A DNA stretch of 26,656 nucleotides from Thermodesulfobacteriota bacterium (GCA_030024065.1 JASEIE010000001.1:24220-50875); one strand, 5' to 3'; positions 1 to 8,680 are shown, numbered from the stretch's first letter. Made by a program: numbers and translations. Notes: generated by a model from the sequence alone, not told the origin.

Positions 1-351
1 ATACGAAATAATTTCAAAAGAGTGAAATATAGAATTAATTTCATATATTAGAAGAGTCTGATGTCTAACGCCTGAAATCCAGTGTCTGAATTGCAAAAAA
101 TAGTCTTTGGGTTAAGGTCAGGAAGCCGGTTTGGTTTAAGGTCAATAGGTTAAGGTTACAGAAAAAGAAAATGGGTTTACGGTGACGATGCTCGTATCGA
201 AGCAAGAGGCTTGAAATTAGAAGTTCGAGTATTCAGTATCCATATACGAGATTCGATACGAGCTTCGACAACGATAAACGTCGATTTGAATTCAACAAAA
301 CCGGCATCTTTACCCTAACCTTATGACCGGTGACTTTTATAAGAGGGGATC
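1..351. other. Gene-free upstream region with repeats
   Basis: I see no credible coding sequence here. The stretch holds pieces of two intergenic repeat families found elsewhere in the window. At about 105-166 and 298-330 there are segments built from GGTTAAGGT and its complement around an AAACCGGC core, which recur near 1945-2065, 22190-22290 and 23495-23530. At 181-276 there is an imperfect inverted repeat (separate entry). The last ~10 bases, 341-348, are the Shine-Dalgarno sequence of the following signal peptidase gene. Confidence 0.6.
181..276. repeat. Imperfect inverted repeat, copy 1
   Basis: The left arm, around 184-201, contains the core GCTCGTATCGAA. The right arm, around 253-273, contains its complement within TCGATACGAGC followed by TTCGACAACG. 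Both arms recur in opposite orientation about 6.4 kb away at 6565-6660, so this is a dispersed element rather than a local accident. It lies entirely between genes. It could be a small non-autonomous mobile element or a structured intergenic repeat. Confidence 0.65.
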
Positions 352-981
352 ATGAGAAAGAAGAAATTCGTTAAAGAATATGTCGAACCGATTGTCATTG
401 CCGTTTTGATCGCCCTTTTTATCCGGGCCTTTGTCGTTCAGGCTTTCAAAATTCCTTCCAGTTCAATGGAGCCCACATTGCAGGTGGGGGATCATATCCT
501 TGTCAGTAAATTTATTTATGGGATCAGAATTCCATTTACCGATACAAAGCTGTTTAAATTCAAAAAACCCCAAAGGGGAGATATTATCGTTTTCATCTAT
601 CCGAGAGATCGGTCCAAGGATTTTATTAAGAGGGTGATCGGAATCGAGGGAGAAAAAGTGGAGATCATCCGCAACAAGATCTATATCAATGACAAATTGA
701 TCGAGGACCCATGGGGATTTTATGAAAAGAGCGATTTCATAAAATTCCTTCCATCTTCGGAGAGATATGGTCCCTATATTGTTCCAAAAGATTCTCTTTT
801 TGTCTTAGGAGACAACCGGGAGAACAGCCAGGATAGTCGTTTCTGGGGTTTTGCCGATGCGAATGATGTGAAGGGAAGAGCCTTCATCGTCTATTTTTCA
901 GGCTCAAGTCTTTTGAACATACTATTTCCATGGAAATGGGATGAGATTAACTGGTTCAGGTTTGGCAAGTTGATTCAGTAG
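352..981 (+). CDS. lepB: Signal peptidase I
   Basis: This is the membrane-anchored serine/lysine protease that removes signal peptides from exported proteins at the outer face of the inner membrane. The 209-residue protein starts with a short basic stretch and one membrane anchor (about residues 11-30). It continues directly into the catalytic box SSSMEPTL with nucleophile Ser38. The general base is Lys93 in the KRVIG motif, and the conserved LGDNRENSQDSR box follows near residues 157-168. All hallmarks of the S26 family are present and the length is typical. The ATG is preceded by AAGAGGGG at a short spacing. The gene is convergent with ribF, with only 16 bases between stops. Confidence 0.95.
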   Translation: MRKKKFVKEYVEPIVIAVLIALFIRAFVVQAFKIPSSSMEPTLQVGDHILVSKFIYGIRIPFTDTKLFKFKKPQRGDIIVFIYPRDRSKDFIKRVIGIEGEKVEIIRNKIYINDKLIEDPWGFYEKSDFIKFLPSSERYGPYIVPKDSLFVLGDNRENSQDSRFWGFADANDVKGRAFIVYFSGSSLLNILFPWKWDEINWFRFGKLIQ

Positions 982-997
982 AGGGTTCATGCAGGTT

Positions 998-1918
998 TTA
1001 AAAGACATGTTCTTTGGCCCATGCGACATCTTTTTTAATCTGATCAATGAGATCTGACGGGGAATTAAAACGGATTTCATCACGAATCCTTCTTCTAAAA
1101 GAGACCTGGACTTCATCGCCATAGATCTCACGGTCAAAATCTAAGATATAGACCTCCAGTGAAAAAGCCTTTTGGTCGAAGGTCGGATTGAATCCAATAT
1201 TGGCTAACCCATTCAATAACTGGTGGCGCCAATCTATCCCTACGGCATAGACACCCGGTTTTGGATACAGTTCATCAGAGATCTCCAGGTTGGCTGTCGG
1301 AAAACCCAGAATGTGGCCTCTCTTTGTCCCCTCAATCACCCGCCCCATCACAGGATAATCTCTCCCCAGTAGTTTTGAAGCCTTTTCGACTTCTCCAGCC
1401 CTGATGAGTTCTCTTATCCTTGAACTGCTGACGATGGTGTCATCAACGGTCAACGCCTCCACCACCTCCACTTCGACATTGAATAATTGACAATTTTTCT
1501 TAAGGGTTTCAGCATCTCCGCTTTTTCCCTTGCCAAAACGGTAATTATATCCCACGATAATCTTTTTTGTCTTGAGTCTTTCCACTAAAAACTGTTTAAC
1601 GAATTCAAAGGGTGAGATTTCTGCAAAGGCCTTTGTAAATTGAATGCAAAGAACTTTTTCTATTCCTGTCTTTTCCATCAACATCATTTTCTTTCTGAAG
1701 GGGGTGAGCAAAGGAGGGCATTGTTCGGGGGAGAGTATTTTTAGGGGATGGGGTTCAAAGGTGACGACAACAGATTCTCCATGAATCCTTTTAGCTTCAA
1801 CTATTACTTTTTCAAATATCCTCTGATGCCCTAAATGGATGCCATCAAAATTTCCCAGTGTCACCACCGGATTCCTGAAGGGTCTTTTTAAATTTTCAAT
1901 CCCTTTGATGATTTCCAT
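998..1918 (-). CDS. ribF: Bifunctional riboflavin kinase / FAD synthetase
   Basis: This enzyme phosphorylates riboflavin to FMN and then adenylates FMN to FAD in the cytoplasm. The N-terminal FAD synthetase half carries the nucleotidyltransferase signature GNFDGIHLGH at residues 22-31 and a second conserved motif, SSSRIRE, at 164-170. The C-terminal riboflavin kinase half begins near residue 185 and shows the GFPTAN motif at 205-210 followed by the PKPGVYA segment. At 306 residues it matches the usual length of the bifunctional form. The start codon lies at the edge of a repeat-containing gap (1919-2143). Confidence 0.95.
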   Translation of the reverse strand: MEIIKGIENLKRPFRNPVVTLGNFDGIHLGHQRIFEKVIVEAKRIHGESVVVTFEPHPLKILSPEQCPPLLTPFRKKMMLMEKTGIEKVLCIQFTKAFAEISPFEFVKQFLVERLKTKKIIVGYNYRFGKGKSGDAETLKKNCQLFNVEVEVVEALTVDDTIVSSSRIRELIRAGEVEKASKLLGRDYPVMGRVIEGTKRGHILGFPTANLEISDELYPKPGVYAVGIDWRHQLLNGLANIGFNPTFDQKAFSLEVYILDFDREIYGDEVQVSFRRRIRDEIRFNSPSDLIDQIKKDVAWAKEHVF

Positions 1919-1940
1919 GGTTTAATTAAAAAATAAGTTT

Positions 1941-2065
1941 CGTTCAACGGTAACGGTAAGGATGCCCGTATCGTTAATAAGAGGCTACGTTTATCGTCTC
2001 TTAATTCTTTGCACGTAACCTTAACCAGTAACCGAAACGGGCTTCTTAACCATAACCCGTTACCT
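1941..2065. repeat. Dispersed intergenic repeat (GATGCCCGTATCGTTA / ACGGGC type)
   Basis: The segment opens with GGTAACGGTAAGGATGCCCGTA and closes with ACGGGCTTCTTAACC followed by an AACCCGTTACC tail. The same vocabulary (ACGGTAA, GATGCCCGT, CGAAACGGGC) recurs at 9967-10013, 13286-13332, 22105-22290 and 23816-23850, always between genes. The ends are roughly complementary, so the transcript could fold. It is not protein coding. Confidence 0.5.
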
Positions 2066-2079
2066 CTATCTTTCATCGC

Positions 2080-2107
2080 TTGACTTTACAAGAAAAGAAT
2101 ATAAAAT
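2080..2107 (+). promoter_or_regulatory. Sigma-70-type promoter of tRNA-Leu
   Basis: A TTGACT hexamer at 2080-2085 is followed after 16 bases by TAAAAT at 2102-2107. This places a transcription start near 2114, about 30 bases ahead of the mature tRNA. Both hexamers differ from consensus by one base. Confidence 0.6.
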
Positions 2108-2143
2108 AGTATCTAAATATTTTCAATCCTGTGGTCTGAAGGG

Positions 2144-2233
2144 GCCGAAGTGGCGGAATTTGGTAGACGCGCTAGATTCAGGGTCTAGTGGGCTGTATGG
2201 CCTGTGGGGGTTCAAGTCCCCCCTTCGGCACCA
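2144..2233 (+). tRNA. tRNA-Leu (anticodon CAG)
   Basis: The acceptor stem pairs GCCGAAG (2144-2150) with CTTCGGC (2223-2229), followed by A and an encoded CCA (2231-2233). The anticodon stem CTAGA/TCTAG encloses the loop TTCAGGG, giving anticodon CAG at 2179-2181, which reads the leucine codon CUG. A long variable arm separates the anticodon stem from the T-arm, whose loop is TTCAAGT. The ~90-nt length with a long variable arm is that of a class II tRNA, as expected for leucine. Confidence 0.95.
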
Positions 2234-2239
2234 ACCTTA

Positions 2240-2266
2240 TGGCGTCCGACACGGATTTGAACCCGT
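2240..2266 (-). pseudogene. tRNA 3'-end-like fragment
   Basis: Read on the minus strand, this shows a T-loop TTCAAAT flanked by ACGGG and CCGT, then a 7-base acceptor-like GTCGGAC, one base and CCA. That is the layout of a tRNA 3' end with roughly one base lost from the T-stem. No matching 5' acceptor strand, D-arm or anticodon arm follows within 80 bases, so this is at most a remnant. It sits six bases after tRNA-Leu in the opposite orientation. Confidence 0.35.
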
Positions 2267-2355
2267 ATTGAATCAACATCTGGGCTGAATATCTCCTCTA
2301 CAGCAGGAATAAAGCCCTATTTTTTTATGTGTCTTATCAATTCCATTGAGAGCCT

Positions 2356-3402
2356 GTGATTTCAACAATGAAAAATAAAGAGCCATTGGAAGGGTATATA
2401 AGAATACCTTCGTCCTTACAGGATCTTGACATTTCTGTCAAAGAGAGTGAGGTCTCAAGAAAGGTCAGCATCAAAGGTGAACATGTCATGCCGGGTGGTT
2501 CCTATCATTGCCCGTTTAGCGAACTGGAAACCCGGTTATCCTTGGACACATTGAAGAAGATCGCCATGAGGAAAGGAAGGCATTTCAGAGACGAGATAGA
2601 GAGAAGCGAAGATCCCAATTACATGCAGAGGAAATTAAACATCTTGTTAAGAGAATTCCGGATCGACCTTTCTAAAAAGAGAATGCTCGACTTTGGATGT
2701 GGCTCCGGGGCATCGACATTGAATTTTTTACGATGTGGGGCAACCGACATCACAGGCGTTGACGTCGATGAAACACTTCTCGATATCGCGAAGTCGAGAG
2801 TGAATGATTTTTTTCAATGCGGCTATCAGTTTGTGAAGATTGAATATATCGATGGTGCCTATTCAATGCCCTTTTCGGATGGGGAGTTTGATATTGTATG
2901 GGCTCAAGCGATCATGGAACATGTCCTCACAGATCAGAGAAAATTTGTTCTGAGAGAATTGTGGAGAGTATTAAAACGGGGAGGATTATTCATCATTTTT
3001 GGAACGCCGAATCGGTTGTGGATTAAAGAATATCATACCTCTAATCTATATTTTGTTAATTACTTGCCACTCAATATGGCCATTTCCATTGCTCACCGTT
3101 ATTCTCGCAGAATTCCAATGGAAATATCCAGAGAAGAGCTGCTATTCCATGGGTTCAGGGGATGCACTTATTGGGAGATCAAACGAGCATTGCCAGGGGC
3201 TATCTGCCTGAATAATGTTTTTCGAAGAAAAGATCTATCCGTAGGGATTCAATCATGGAAGGGGGATTCAGGGTCTACTTTGAGAAAAAGGATGATAGAC
3301 CTTTATGGCTTTTTGATGGAGTTGGTTGATCCCATTTTTGCCTTATTTCACTTACCTCAGACTGCGTTCCTTCCTTCCCATATCATCGTCTTTAAAAAAT
3401 GA
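2356..3402 (+). CDS. Class I SAM-dependent methyltransferase
   Basis: The 348-residue protein has a Rossmann-type methyltransferase domain at about residues 105-220. Motif I, MLDFGCGSG, is at 110-118; an acidic GVDVDE follows for the ribose of SAM; then come the WAQAIMEHV segment and the post-motif RVLKRGGLFII. This is the Methyltransf_11/UbiE-like fold; the substrate cannot be read. About 100 extra N-terminal residues and a 130-residue C-terminal extension show no family I recognise. The listed start is GTG; an ATG four codons later (2368) is an alternative. It lies between tRNA-Leu and the convergent penicillin-binding protein gene. Given the sugar-related genes nearby, a role in glycan or lipid modification is possible but is only inference. 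Confidence 0.8.
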   Translation: MISTMKNKEPLEGYIRIPSSLQDLDISVKESEVSRKVSIKGEHVMPGGSYHCPFSELETRLSLDTLKKIAMRKGRHFRDEIERSEDPNYMQRKLNILLREFRIDLSKKRMLDFGCGSGASTLNFLRCGATDITGVDVDETLLDIAKSRVNDFFQCGYQFVKIEYIDGAYSMPFSDGEFDIVWAQAIMEHVLTDQRKFVLRELWRVLKRGGLFIIFGTPNRLWIKEYHTSNLYFVNYLPLNMAISIAHRYSRRIPMEISREELLFHGFRGCTYWEIKRALPGAICLNNVFRRKDLSVGIQSWKGDSGSTLRKRMIDLYGFLMELVDPIFALFHLPQTAFLPSHIIVFKK

Positions 3403-3431
3403 GGGTCCCTTATGGACCTGTTGTAAAAAGA
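3403..3431. terminator. Weak hairpin between convergent genes
   Basis: GGTCC (3404-3408) and GGACC (3414-3418) can form a 5-bp stem with a five-base loop between the convergent stops of the methyltransferase and PBP genes. It is flanked by A-rich DNA on both sides, so it might terminate in either direction. The stem is short and the call is tentative. Confidence 0.3.
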
Positions 3432-5486
3432 TTACCTGGTTTTAGAAGAAAGATTCATATCGAATTTGAAGAAATCGGTGGTCGCAATAGATCGAGATGA
3501 GGTTTTTAAGGTTGGTCCTGTTCCTTCTTTGAAACATTCAAGGACTCCTCCTTTATCCGAACTCATCTGGCCTGTCTTTGGATCGATCTTCATAAACTCA
3601 ATTCCCTCAGGAATAGGGAAATCCTTAACTCCTTTATCTTTCAACACCCTTGACATAAAATGGACCCAGATCGGGGAAGCGGCACGGGCGCCGGTCTCAT
3701 TTTCCCCAAGAGGCTTATCCTCATCAAATCCTACCCACACTCCAGTAATCAATTCCGGGGTATAACCGATGAACCAGGCATCAAAAAAATGATCCGTCGT
3801 TCCGGTTTTAGCCGCTACAGGTCTTCCAAGGGCCCTGGCTCTCCATCCTGTTCCGCTTTGAACAACACTCTCTAAAAGGTGTGTCATGAGAAAGGCTGTT
3901 TGGGGACTGATGGCCTGTTCTCCATCGGAAGATTCTTTCGGGTAGTAGAGAGGAAGGTTCTCCTCCAATAGATTCCCATCCCTATCCAAAATTTTCTTGA
4001 TAAAGATAGGCTTGAACAATCTCCCCTGATTGGCAAATACAGCATAGGCCCTCGTTAATTCATAGGGGGAGAGGCTTGAAGAACCGAGGGCCATCGTGAG
4101 GTCATCTTGAAGGGAGGAGGATATCCCCAGATTTTTGGCATAATCTCTCACATAATCAACTCCGATATCTTTTGCGATCTTCACGGTGACGATATTGATC
4201 GATTGGGTGAGGGCATTTCTCAAGGTGGTGGGGCCATAAAACTTTTCCTCAAAATTTCTCGGCTTCCATTTTCTATTTCCGAATTCAAAAACGATCGGAG
4301 AATCGATGATGATGGACGCAGGGGTATAACCTTTATCCAGAGCTGAGGCATAGAGGATAGGTTTGAAAGCTGATCCCGTCTGCCTTCGAGATTGAGTGAC
4401 GCGATTGAATTGGCTCTTTCTAAAATCTCTTCCTCCAACCATTGCCTTCACAAATCCCGTTTCTAAGTCAATGGAGATGAGAGCTCCTTCTATTGAGGAA
4501 GGCGACTCTCTCCTGGGATATTTTTGTCGCTTTTCAATCTCTTTTAACCCTGATTCAACCGCCTCCTGAGCAATGCCCTGGGCATAGAGATCGATGGTGG
4601 TGTAAACTTGTAAGCCATTTTTATAGAGACCATCCTTCCCAAATTTCTCATCAACATATCTTCTCACATGTTCCACAAAATAAGGCGCGTTTTCAGTAAC
4701 AGGATTCTGTTTTCCCTTAATCATTATTGGAGTTTGTAATGCTCTCAGGAATTCAGCGTTGGAGATAAACCCTTCCTCCAGCATTCGATTCAGAATATAA
4801 CTCTGCCTTTTTTTTGCCTGTTCGGGGTGGGTATGGGGGGAATATTTACTTGGGGCCTGGGGGAGTCCTGCAAGCAAGGCGGATTCCACTAAATTCAGTT
4901 CCTCGACCGTCTTGCCGAAGTAATTTTCGGCTGATACCGCCACTCCATAGGCGCCATGGCCCAAATAAATCTGGTTGAGATAAAGGGAGAGAATTTCTTC
5001 CTTGGTCAGGTATTTTTCAATTTTAAAGGCTAATATGGCTTCTCGGATCTTTCTTGTCAGGCTCTTTTCAGGAGTGAGGAGAAGGGATTTTACAACCTGT
5101 TGGGTAATGGTGCTTCCTCCTTGTACAATCTCTCCCGAGAAGATATTTTTGAGGAGTGCCCTTATGATAGCCCAGTAATCTAATCCCTTGTGTTGAAAAA
5201 ATCTCGCATCTTCTCCTGCAATAAAGGCCTGGATCAGGTGGCTGGGAAACCTTTCCAGGGAGACGACCTGCCTTTTTTCTATGAAAAACTCTCCGATAAC
5301 TTCCCCATTCTCTGAAAAGATTTTTGTGATGGTGGGCGGTTTATAATTCCTTAGATTTTCAATACTTGGAAGATCGTGGCTGAAATATAAATAGACTACT
5401 ATTCCACACACCATGAGAGCGGTGATGGAAATCATGACAATTGAAATTAAGATCTTGGCTGCTCTTTCAAAATGATTTGTTCTCAT
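3432..5486 (-). CDS. Penicillin-binding protein 1A (bifunctional transglycosylase/transpeptidase)
   Basis: This enzyme polymerises lipid II into glycan strands and cross-links them in the periplasm. The 684-residue protein has one N-terminal membrane anchor (about residues 11-35). A GT51 domain follows, with the catalytic Glu92 in GEDARFFQHKG, GGSTITQQ at 123-130 and the EEILSLYLNQIYLG motif at 163-176. The transpeptidase domain carries SxxK (Ser372 to Lys375), SxN (Ser429-Ile-Asn431) and KTG (560-562). All catalytic residues are present and the length is normal for class A PBPs. The C-terminal tail after residue ~640 is short and unremarkable. It is divergent from the glycosyltransferase at 5587. 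Confidence 0.95.
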   Translation of the reverse strand: MRTNHFERAAKILISIVMISITALMVCGIVVYLYFSHDLPSIENLRNYKPPTITKIFSENGEVIGEFFIEKRQVVSLERFPSHLIQAFIAGEDARFFQHKGLDYWAIIRALLKNIFSGEIVQGGSTITQQVVKSLLLTPEKSLTRKIREAILAFKIEKYLTKEEILSLYLNQIYLGHGAYGVAVSAENYFGKTVEELNLVESALLAGLPQAPSKYSPHTHPEQAKKRQSYILNRMLEEGFISNAEFLRALQTPIMIKGKQNPVTENAPYFVEHVRRYVDEKFGKDGLYKNGLQVYTTIDLYAQGIAQEAVESGLKEIEKRQKYPRRESPSSIEGALISIDLETGFVKAMVGGRDFRKSQFNRVTQSRRQTGSAFKPILYASALDKGYTPASIIIDSPIVFEFGNRKWKPRNFEEKFYGPTTLRNALTQSINIVTVKIAKDIGVDYVRDYAKNLGISSSLQDDLTMALGSSSLSPYELTRAYAVFANQGRLFKPIFIKKILDRDGNLLEENLPLYYPKESSDGEQAISPQTAFLMTHLLESVVQSGTGWRARALGRPVAAKTGTTDHFFDAWFIGYTPELITGVWVGFDEDKPLGENETGARAASPIWVHFMSRVLKDKGVKDFPIPEGIEFMKIDPKTGQMSSDKGGVLECFKEGTGPTLKTSSRSIATTDFFKFDMNLSSKTR

Positions 5487-5514
5487 TTTTAAAATGTAAG
5501 CTGGATCAATATTC

Positions 5515-5541
5515 TTGACATCTCAAACACGATGATATAAT
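5515..5541 (+). promoter_or_regulatory. Putative sigma-70-type promoter for the GT2 gene
   Basis: A perfect TTGACA lies at 5515-5520 and a perfect TATAAT at 5536-5541, but the spacer is 15 bases, two short of optimal. A Shine-Dalgarno AAAAGGAG ends at 5574, 12 bases before the ATG at 5587. Confidence 0.55.
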
Positions 5542-5586
5542 AATAGCATAAAATATTCAATTACTTAAAAAGGAGTTAGATCTCTT

Positions 5587-6543
5587 ATGGAAGGTAAATC
5601 TGGCGAAACCCTTTCAATCCTGATTCCTCTTTATAATGAGATGGACAATATTTTTCCATTATTTGATAGGCTAAATAGCGCACTAAAAAAGACAGGAAGA
5701 CCCTATGAGGTGATATTTGTTGATGATGGGAGCACGGATGACACCTTAGAAGCCTTGATAGACCTCAGCCGAAAGAATCCCAATGTAAAGATTATCAGTT
5801 TTACGCGTAATTTTGGGCAGACTGCGGCCTTGAGCGCTGGAATCGATTCTTGTAAGGGAGATATCATCATCCCTATGGATGGTGATCTTCAAAACGACCC
5901 GGAAGACATTCTACTCCTTTTAAGTAAAATTGAAGAGGGCTATGATGTCGTCAGTGGGTGGAGAAAGGATCGTAAAGACCCTTTCCTGACTCGACGCCTC
6001 CCATCGATCATCGCCAATAAGATCATTTCCCTTATCGGAGGAGTTCACCTTCACGATTATGGCTGCACACTAAAGGCTTACCGGAAAGATATTTTGAAGA
6101 ACATTCGTCTCTATGGAGAGATGCATCGTTTCATTCCGATTTATGCGAAATGGGTCGGAGCTCGTGTGGCTGAGATGCCGGTGCAACATTTCCCGAGAAG
6201 GTCTGGATCTTCTAAGTATGGGATGGGCAGGGTCTTTAAAGTCATTCTGGATCTCATGGTGGTGAAGTTCCTCATGTCCTATTCACAAAAACCCATCTAT
6301 GTATTTGGCGGAATGGGGCTTTTGATGATAATAAGTTCTTTTATTTCAGGGGGATACGCTATCTATCTGAAACTCTTTAAAGGGGTTTCGTTTATTTTAA
6401 CTCCTCTCCCTCTCTTAAGCGTCCTTCTTTTAATGTTGGGTTTTCTTTCAATCCTGATGGGTTTTTTGGCAGAGATCCTCACCAGAACTTACTATGAATC
6501 GCAAGGGAAACCTACCTATCACATTAAGGAAACCATCCCTTAG
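5587..6543 (+). CDS. Polyprenyl-phosphate glycosyltransferase, DPM1/ArnC/GtrB-like (GT2)
   Basis: Enzymes of this group transfer a sugar from a nucleotide donor to a polyprenyl phosphate on the cytoplasmic face. The product is the lipid-linked donor used by ArnT/PMT-type enzymes. The 318-residue protein has a GT-A domain with LIPLYNE near residue 12, VDDGSTDD at 45-52, and the metal-binding MDGDLQNDP at 97-105. Two C-terminal membrane hairpin segments (about 233-256 and 270-298) place it in the membrane-anchored branch. The sugar is not predictable; ArnC- or GtrB-like assignment would need phylogeny. It lies 3.5 kb from an array of six ArnT/PMT-like genes, which makes a substrate supply role plausible. 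Confidence 0.88.
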   Translation: MEGKSGETLSILIPLYNEMDNIFPLFDRLNSALKKTGRPYEVIFVDDGSTDDTLEALIDLSRKNPNVKIISFTRNFGQTAALSAGIDSCKGDIIIPMDGDLQNDPEDILLLLSKIEEGYDVVSGWRKDRKDPFLTRRLPSIIANKIISLIGGVHLHDYGCTLKAYRKDILKNIRLYGEMHRFIPIYAKWVGARVAEMPVQHFPRRSGSSKYGMGRVFKVILDLMVVKFLMSYSQKPIYVFGGMGLLMIISSFISGGYAIYLKLFKGVSFILTPLPLLSVLLLMLGFLSILMGFLAEILTRTYYESQGKPTYHIKETIP

Positions 6544-6564
6544 AAGATATAGGAATGAATATTC

Positions 6565-6665
6565 ATCGTTGTCGAAGCTCGTATCGATATTCGTCTTTCG
6601 AAACTTGAAACTCGAGCCTCCAGCATCGAGATTCGGGTTTCGATACGAGCATCGTCACCGTTAAC
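6565..6665. repeat. Imperfect inverted repeat, copy 2 (opposite orientation to 181-276)
   Basis: This segment contains ATCGTTGTCGAAGCTCGTATC at its left end and TTCGATACGAGC followed by ATCGTCACC at its right end. These are the reverse complements of the right and left ends of the repeat at 181-276. The internal part (around 6590-6635) is less similar. It fills most of the gap between the GT2 and amidotransferase genes. Confidence 0.65.
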
Positions 6666-6703
6666 CTTTTTAAATAATTTCACTGGGACACGGGCACGAC
6701 AAT

Positions 6704-8614
6704 ATGTGCGGTATTGTAGGATTTCTCACATTAAAGGCTGTTGATATTCCGGACCACAAAATATTGAGAGGAATGAGGGATACTCTTATCCATCGGGGAC
6801 CGGATGATCAGGGAGAGTATATCCGCCCCCTAAATGATTGGGGTCCTTTTCTTTTTTTGGGGCATCGACGGTTAAGCATCATCGATTTAGCCGGAGGACA
6901 CCAGCCCCTTTCTAACGAGAATGGAACAGTATGGGTCATTTTAAACGGAGAGATTTACAACTTTAAAGAATTGAGAAGCGAATTAGAAAAACTTGGGCAT
7001 CGGTTTAAAACGAATTCCGATACTGAGGCCATCGCCCATTCCTATGAAGAATACGGAGAAGAATGTTTCAAACATTTTAACGGGATGTTCGCCATTGGCA
7101 TCTGGGATGAGAATAAAAAGCAACTGATTCTTGCAAGGGACCGGATGGGAAAGAAACCCCTCTATTACAGTTCTCTCCAGGGCGCTTTTTTATTTGCGTC
7201 AGAGTTAAAGGCTATTATGGATTATCCCAATTTTCCCCGGAAGGTTGACACCCTTTCTCTTAGGAAATACCTTTTTTACGAGTTCATACCCTCTCCGCAT
7301 ACCATCTTTGAAAGAGCAAGGAAACTTCCGGCCGCTTCCTATCTGACCTGGCAAAAGGGGAAAATGGAAGTAAAGAGATACTGGTCTCCCTTCCGTTCAG
7401 GGGAAGAGGAAGCCATTTCGGAGGAAGAAGCCGAATCGAGAATCGTTAATCTTCTTAGGGCATCTGTGAGGCGGAGGCTCATCAGTGATGTTCCCCTGGG
7501 CATCTTTCTGAGCGGAGGGATTGATTCGAGTGTGGTGGCTGCCTTTGCTCAAAAAGAAGTCCCTGGGAAGGTGAAGACATTTTCCATCGGTTTTGAAGAT
7601 CCTTCATTTGACGAATCAAAATATGCCTCTATGGTATCCACCTATCTTGAGACAGAGCACTATGAGCAGAGGATGTATCCAGAAGATTTATTAAATATCG
7701 TCCCAAAACTTCCCGATATTTTGGATGAACCAATGGCAGATGCCTCCATCTTGCCGACATATCTTCTCTCAAAATTTACCCGAGGACATGTGACCGTTGC
7801 TCTGGGGGGAGATGGTGGGGATGAACTTTTTGCAGGATATCCCACCTATTTAGCCCATAGGTTTGCTTTTTATTACGAGCGATATTTACGATTCTTACAT
7901 CCTGCAGCCACTTTTTTAGGGAATAGGCTACCTGTGTCAGATGATAATATCAGTTTCGATTTCAAGGTGAAGAAATTTCTTTCCGGCATAGGCTATCCAG
8001 TTGGCATCAGAAATTCGATTTGGCTCGGTTCTTTCCCATTCGGAGAAATTGGGGAAGTTCTATCCCCTGAAATCCATTCCATGTATAATAGAAACCATTT
8101 GGTCAAAGAAATCTCATCATACGAGAAAGAATACCCATTCAATGATCGAATGACACTTCTGCAATACCTTGACCTGAGACTTTATCTCCAGGAAGCCATT
8201 CTCGTGAAGGTAGATCGAGCCAGCATGGCTTGCTCTCTTGAAGTAAGAGCCCCTTTTCTCGATTATGAGCTGGTTGAGTTTGTGATGGGGTTGCCTTCCA
8301 GGGTGAAATTAAAGGGGCTAACCTCAAAGTATATTTTAAAAAAGGCGATGAAAAATTGGCTTCCGGCTGAGGTGATTCAGAGACCGAAGAAAGGGTTTGG
8401 AGTCCCCATTGCCAAATGGGTAAAGGGACCGTTGAAGGAACTGTTTAGCGACCTCCTCTCTTCATCTCGAATAGAAAAGGAAGGATTTTTCAGTCCCCAA
8501 TATGTGACTTCTCTCTTTCGGGATCATCTAGCGAATAAGAGGGATAACAGGAAGCAACTCTGGACCATCCTGGTGTGGGAACTCTGGGTGGACCGTTACC
8601 ATCCAACGCTTTAA
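6704..8614 (+). CDS. asnB: Glutamine-hydrolysing asparagine synthetase-type amidotransferase
   Basis: The 636-residue protein joins an N-terminal class II glutaminase domain, which liberates ammonia from glutamine, to an ATP-dependent synthetase domain. Met-Cys2-Gly-Ile exposes the nucleophilic Cys2 after Met removal. RHRGPD-like IHRGPDDQG and LNGEIYNF are the expected glutamine-site motifs. The ATP pyrophosphatase loop SGGIDSS is at 260-266. Length and order match bacterial AsnB. Members of this family in exopolysaccharide loci often amidate sugar acids or other substrates rather than aspartate. The position beside glycosyltransferases leaves that open here, so the gene symbol names the family and not a proven reaction. 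Confidence 0.88.
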   Translation: MCGIVGFLTLKAVDIPDHKILRGMRDTLIHRGPDDQGEYIRPLNDWGPFLFLGHRRLSIIDLAGGHQPLSNENGTVWVILNGEIYNFKELRSELEKLGHRFKTNSDTEAIAHSYEEYGEECFKHFNGMFAIGIWDENKKQLILARDRMGKKPLYYSSLQGAFLFASELKAIMDYPNFPRKVDTLSLRKYLFYEFIPSPHTIFERARKLPAASYLTWQKGKMEVKRYWSPFRSGEEEAISEEEAESRIVNLLRASVRRRLISDVPLGIFLSGGIDSSVVAAFAQKEVPGKVKTFSIGFEDPSFDESKYASMVSTYLETEHYEQRMYPEDLLNIVPKLPDILDEPMADASILPTYLLSKFTRGHVTVALGGDGGDELFAGYPTYLAHRFAFYYERYLRFLHPAATFLGNRLPVSDDNISFDFKVKKFLSGIGYPVGIRNSIWLGSFPFGEIGEVLSPEIHSMYNRNHLVKEISSYEKEYPFNDRMTLLQYLDLRLYLQEAILVKVDRASMACSLEVRAPFLDYELVEFVMGLPSRVKLKGLTSKYILKKAMKNWLPAEVIQRPKKGFGVPIAKWVKGPLKELFSDLLSSSRIEKEGFFSPQYVTSLFRDHLANKRDNRKQLWTILVWELWVDRYHPTL

Positions 8615-8631
8615 TTCCGTTTGCCACACTT

Positions 8632-8658
8632 TTGACATATTGGATGAGGTATGATAAT
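8632..8658 (+). promoter_or_regulatory. Putative promoter of the MNT/HEPN pair
   Basis: TTGACA at 8632-8637 is followed after 15 bases by GATAAT at 8653-8658, just ahead of the two-gene toxin-antitoxin unit. A GAGAAGG ribosome-binding site lies a few bases before the ATG at 8681. The spacer is short, so the -10 assignment is tentative. Confidence 0.5.
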
Positions 8659-8680
8659 TTGACAAAAGAGAAGGATCAAG

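Noticed and set aside
1..351. Promoter or partial gene upstream of lepB
   Set aside because: I found no convincing paired -35/-10 and no partial protein at the window edge; only repeat fragments are visible.
4107..4699. Open frames antisense to the penicillin-binding protein gene
   Set aside because: They lie opposite the transpeptidase and linker coding regions, have no recognisable domain or start context, and are explained by the real gene on the minus strand.
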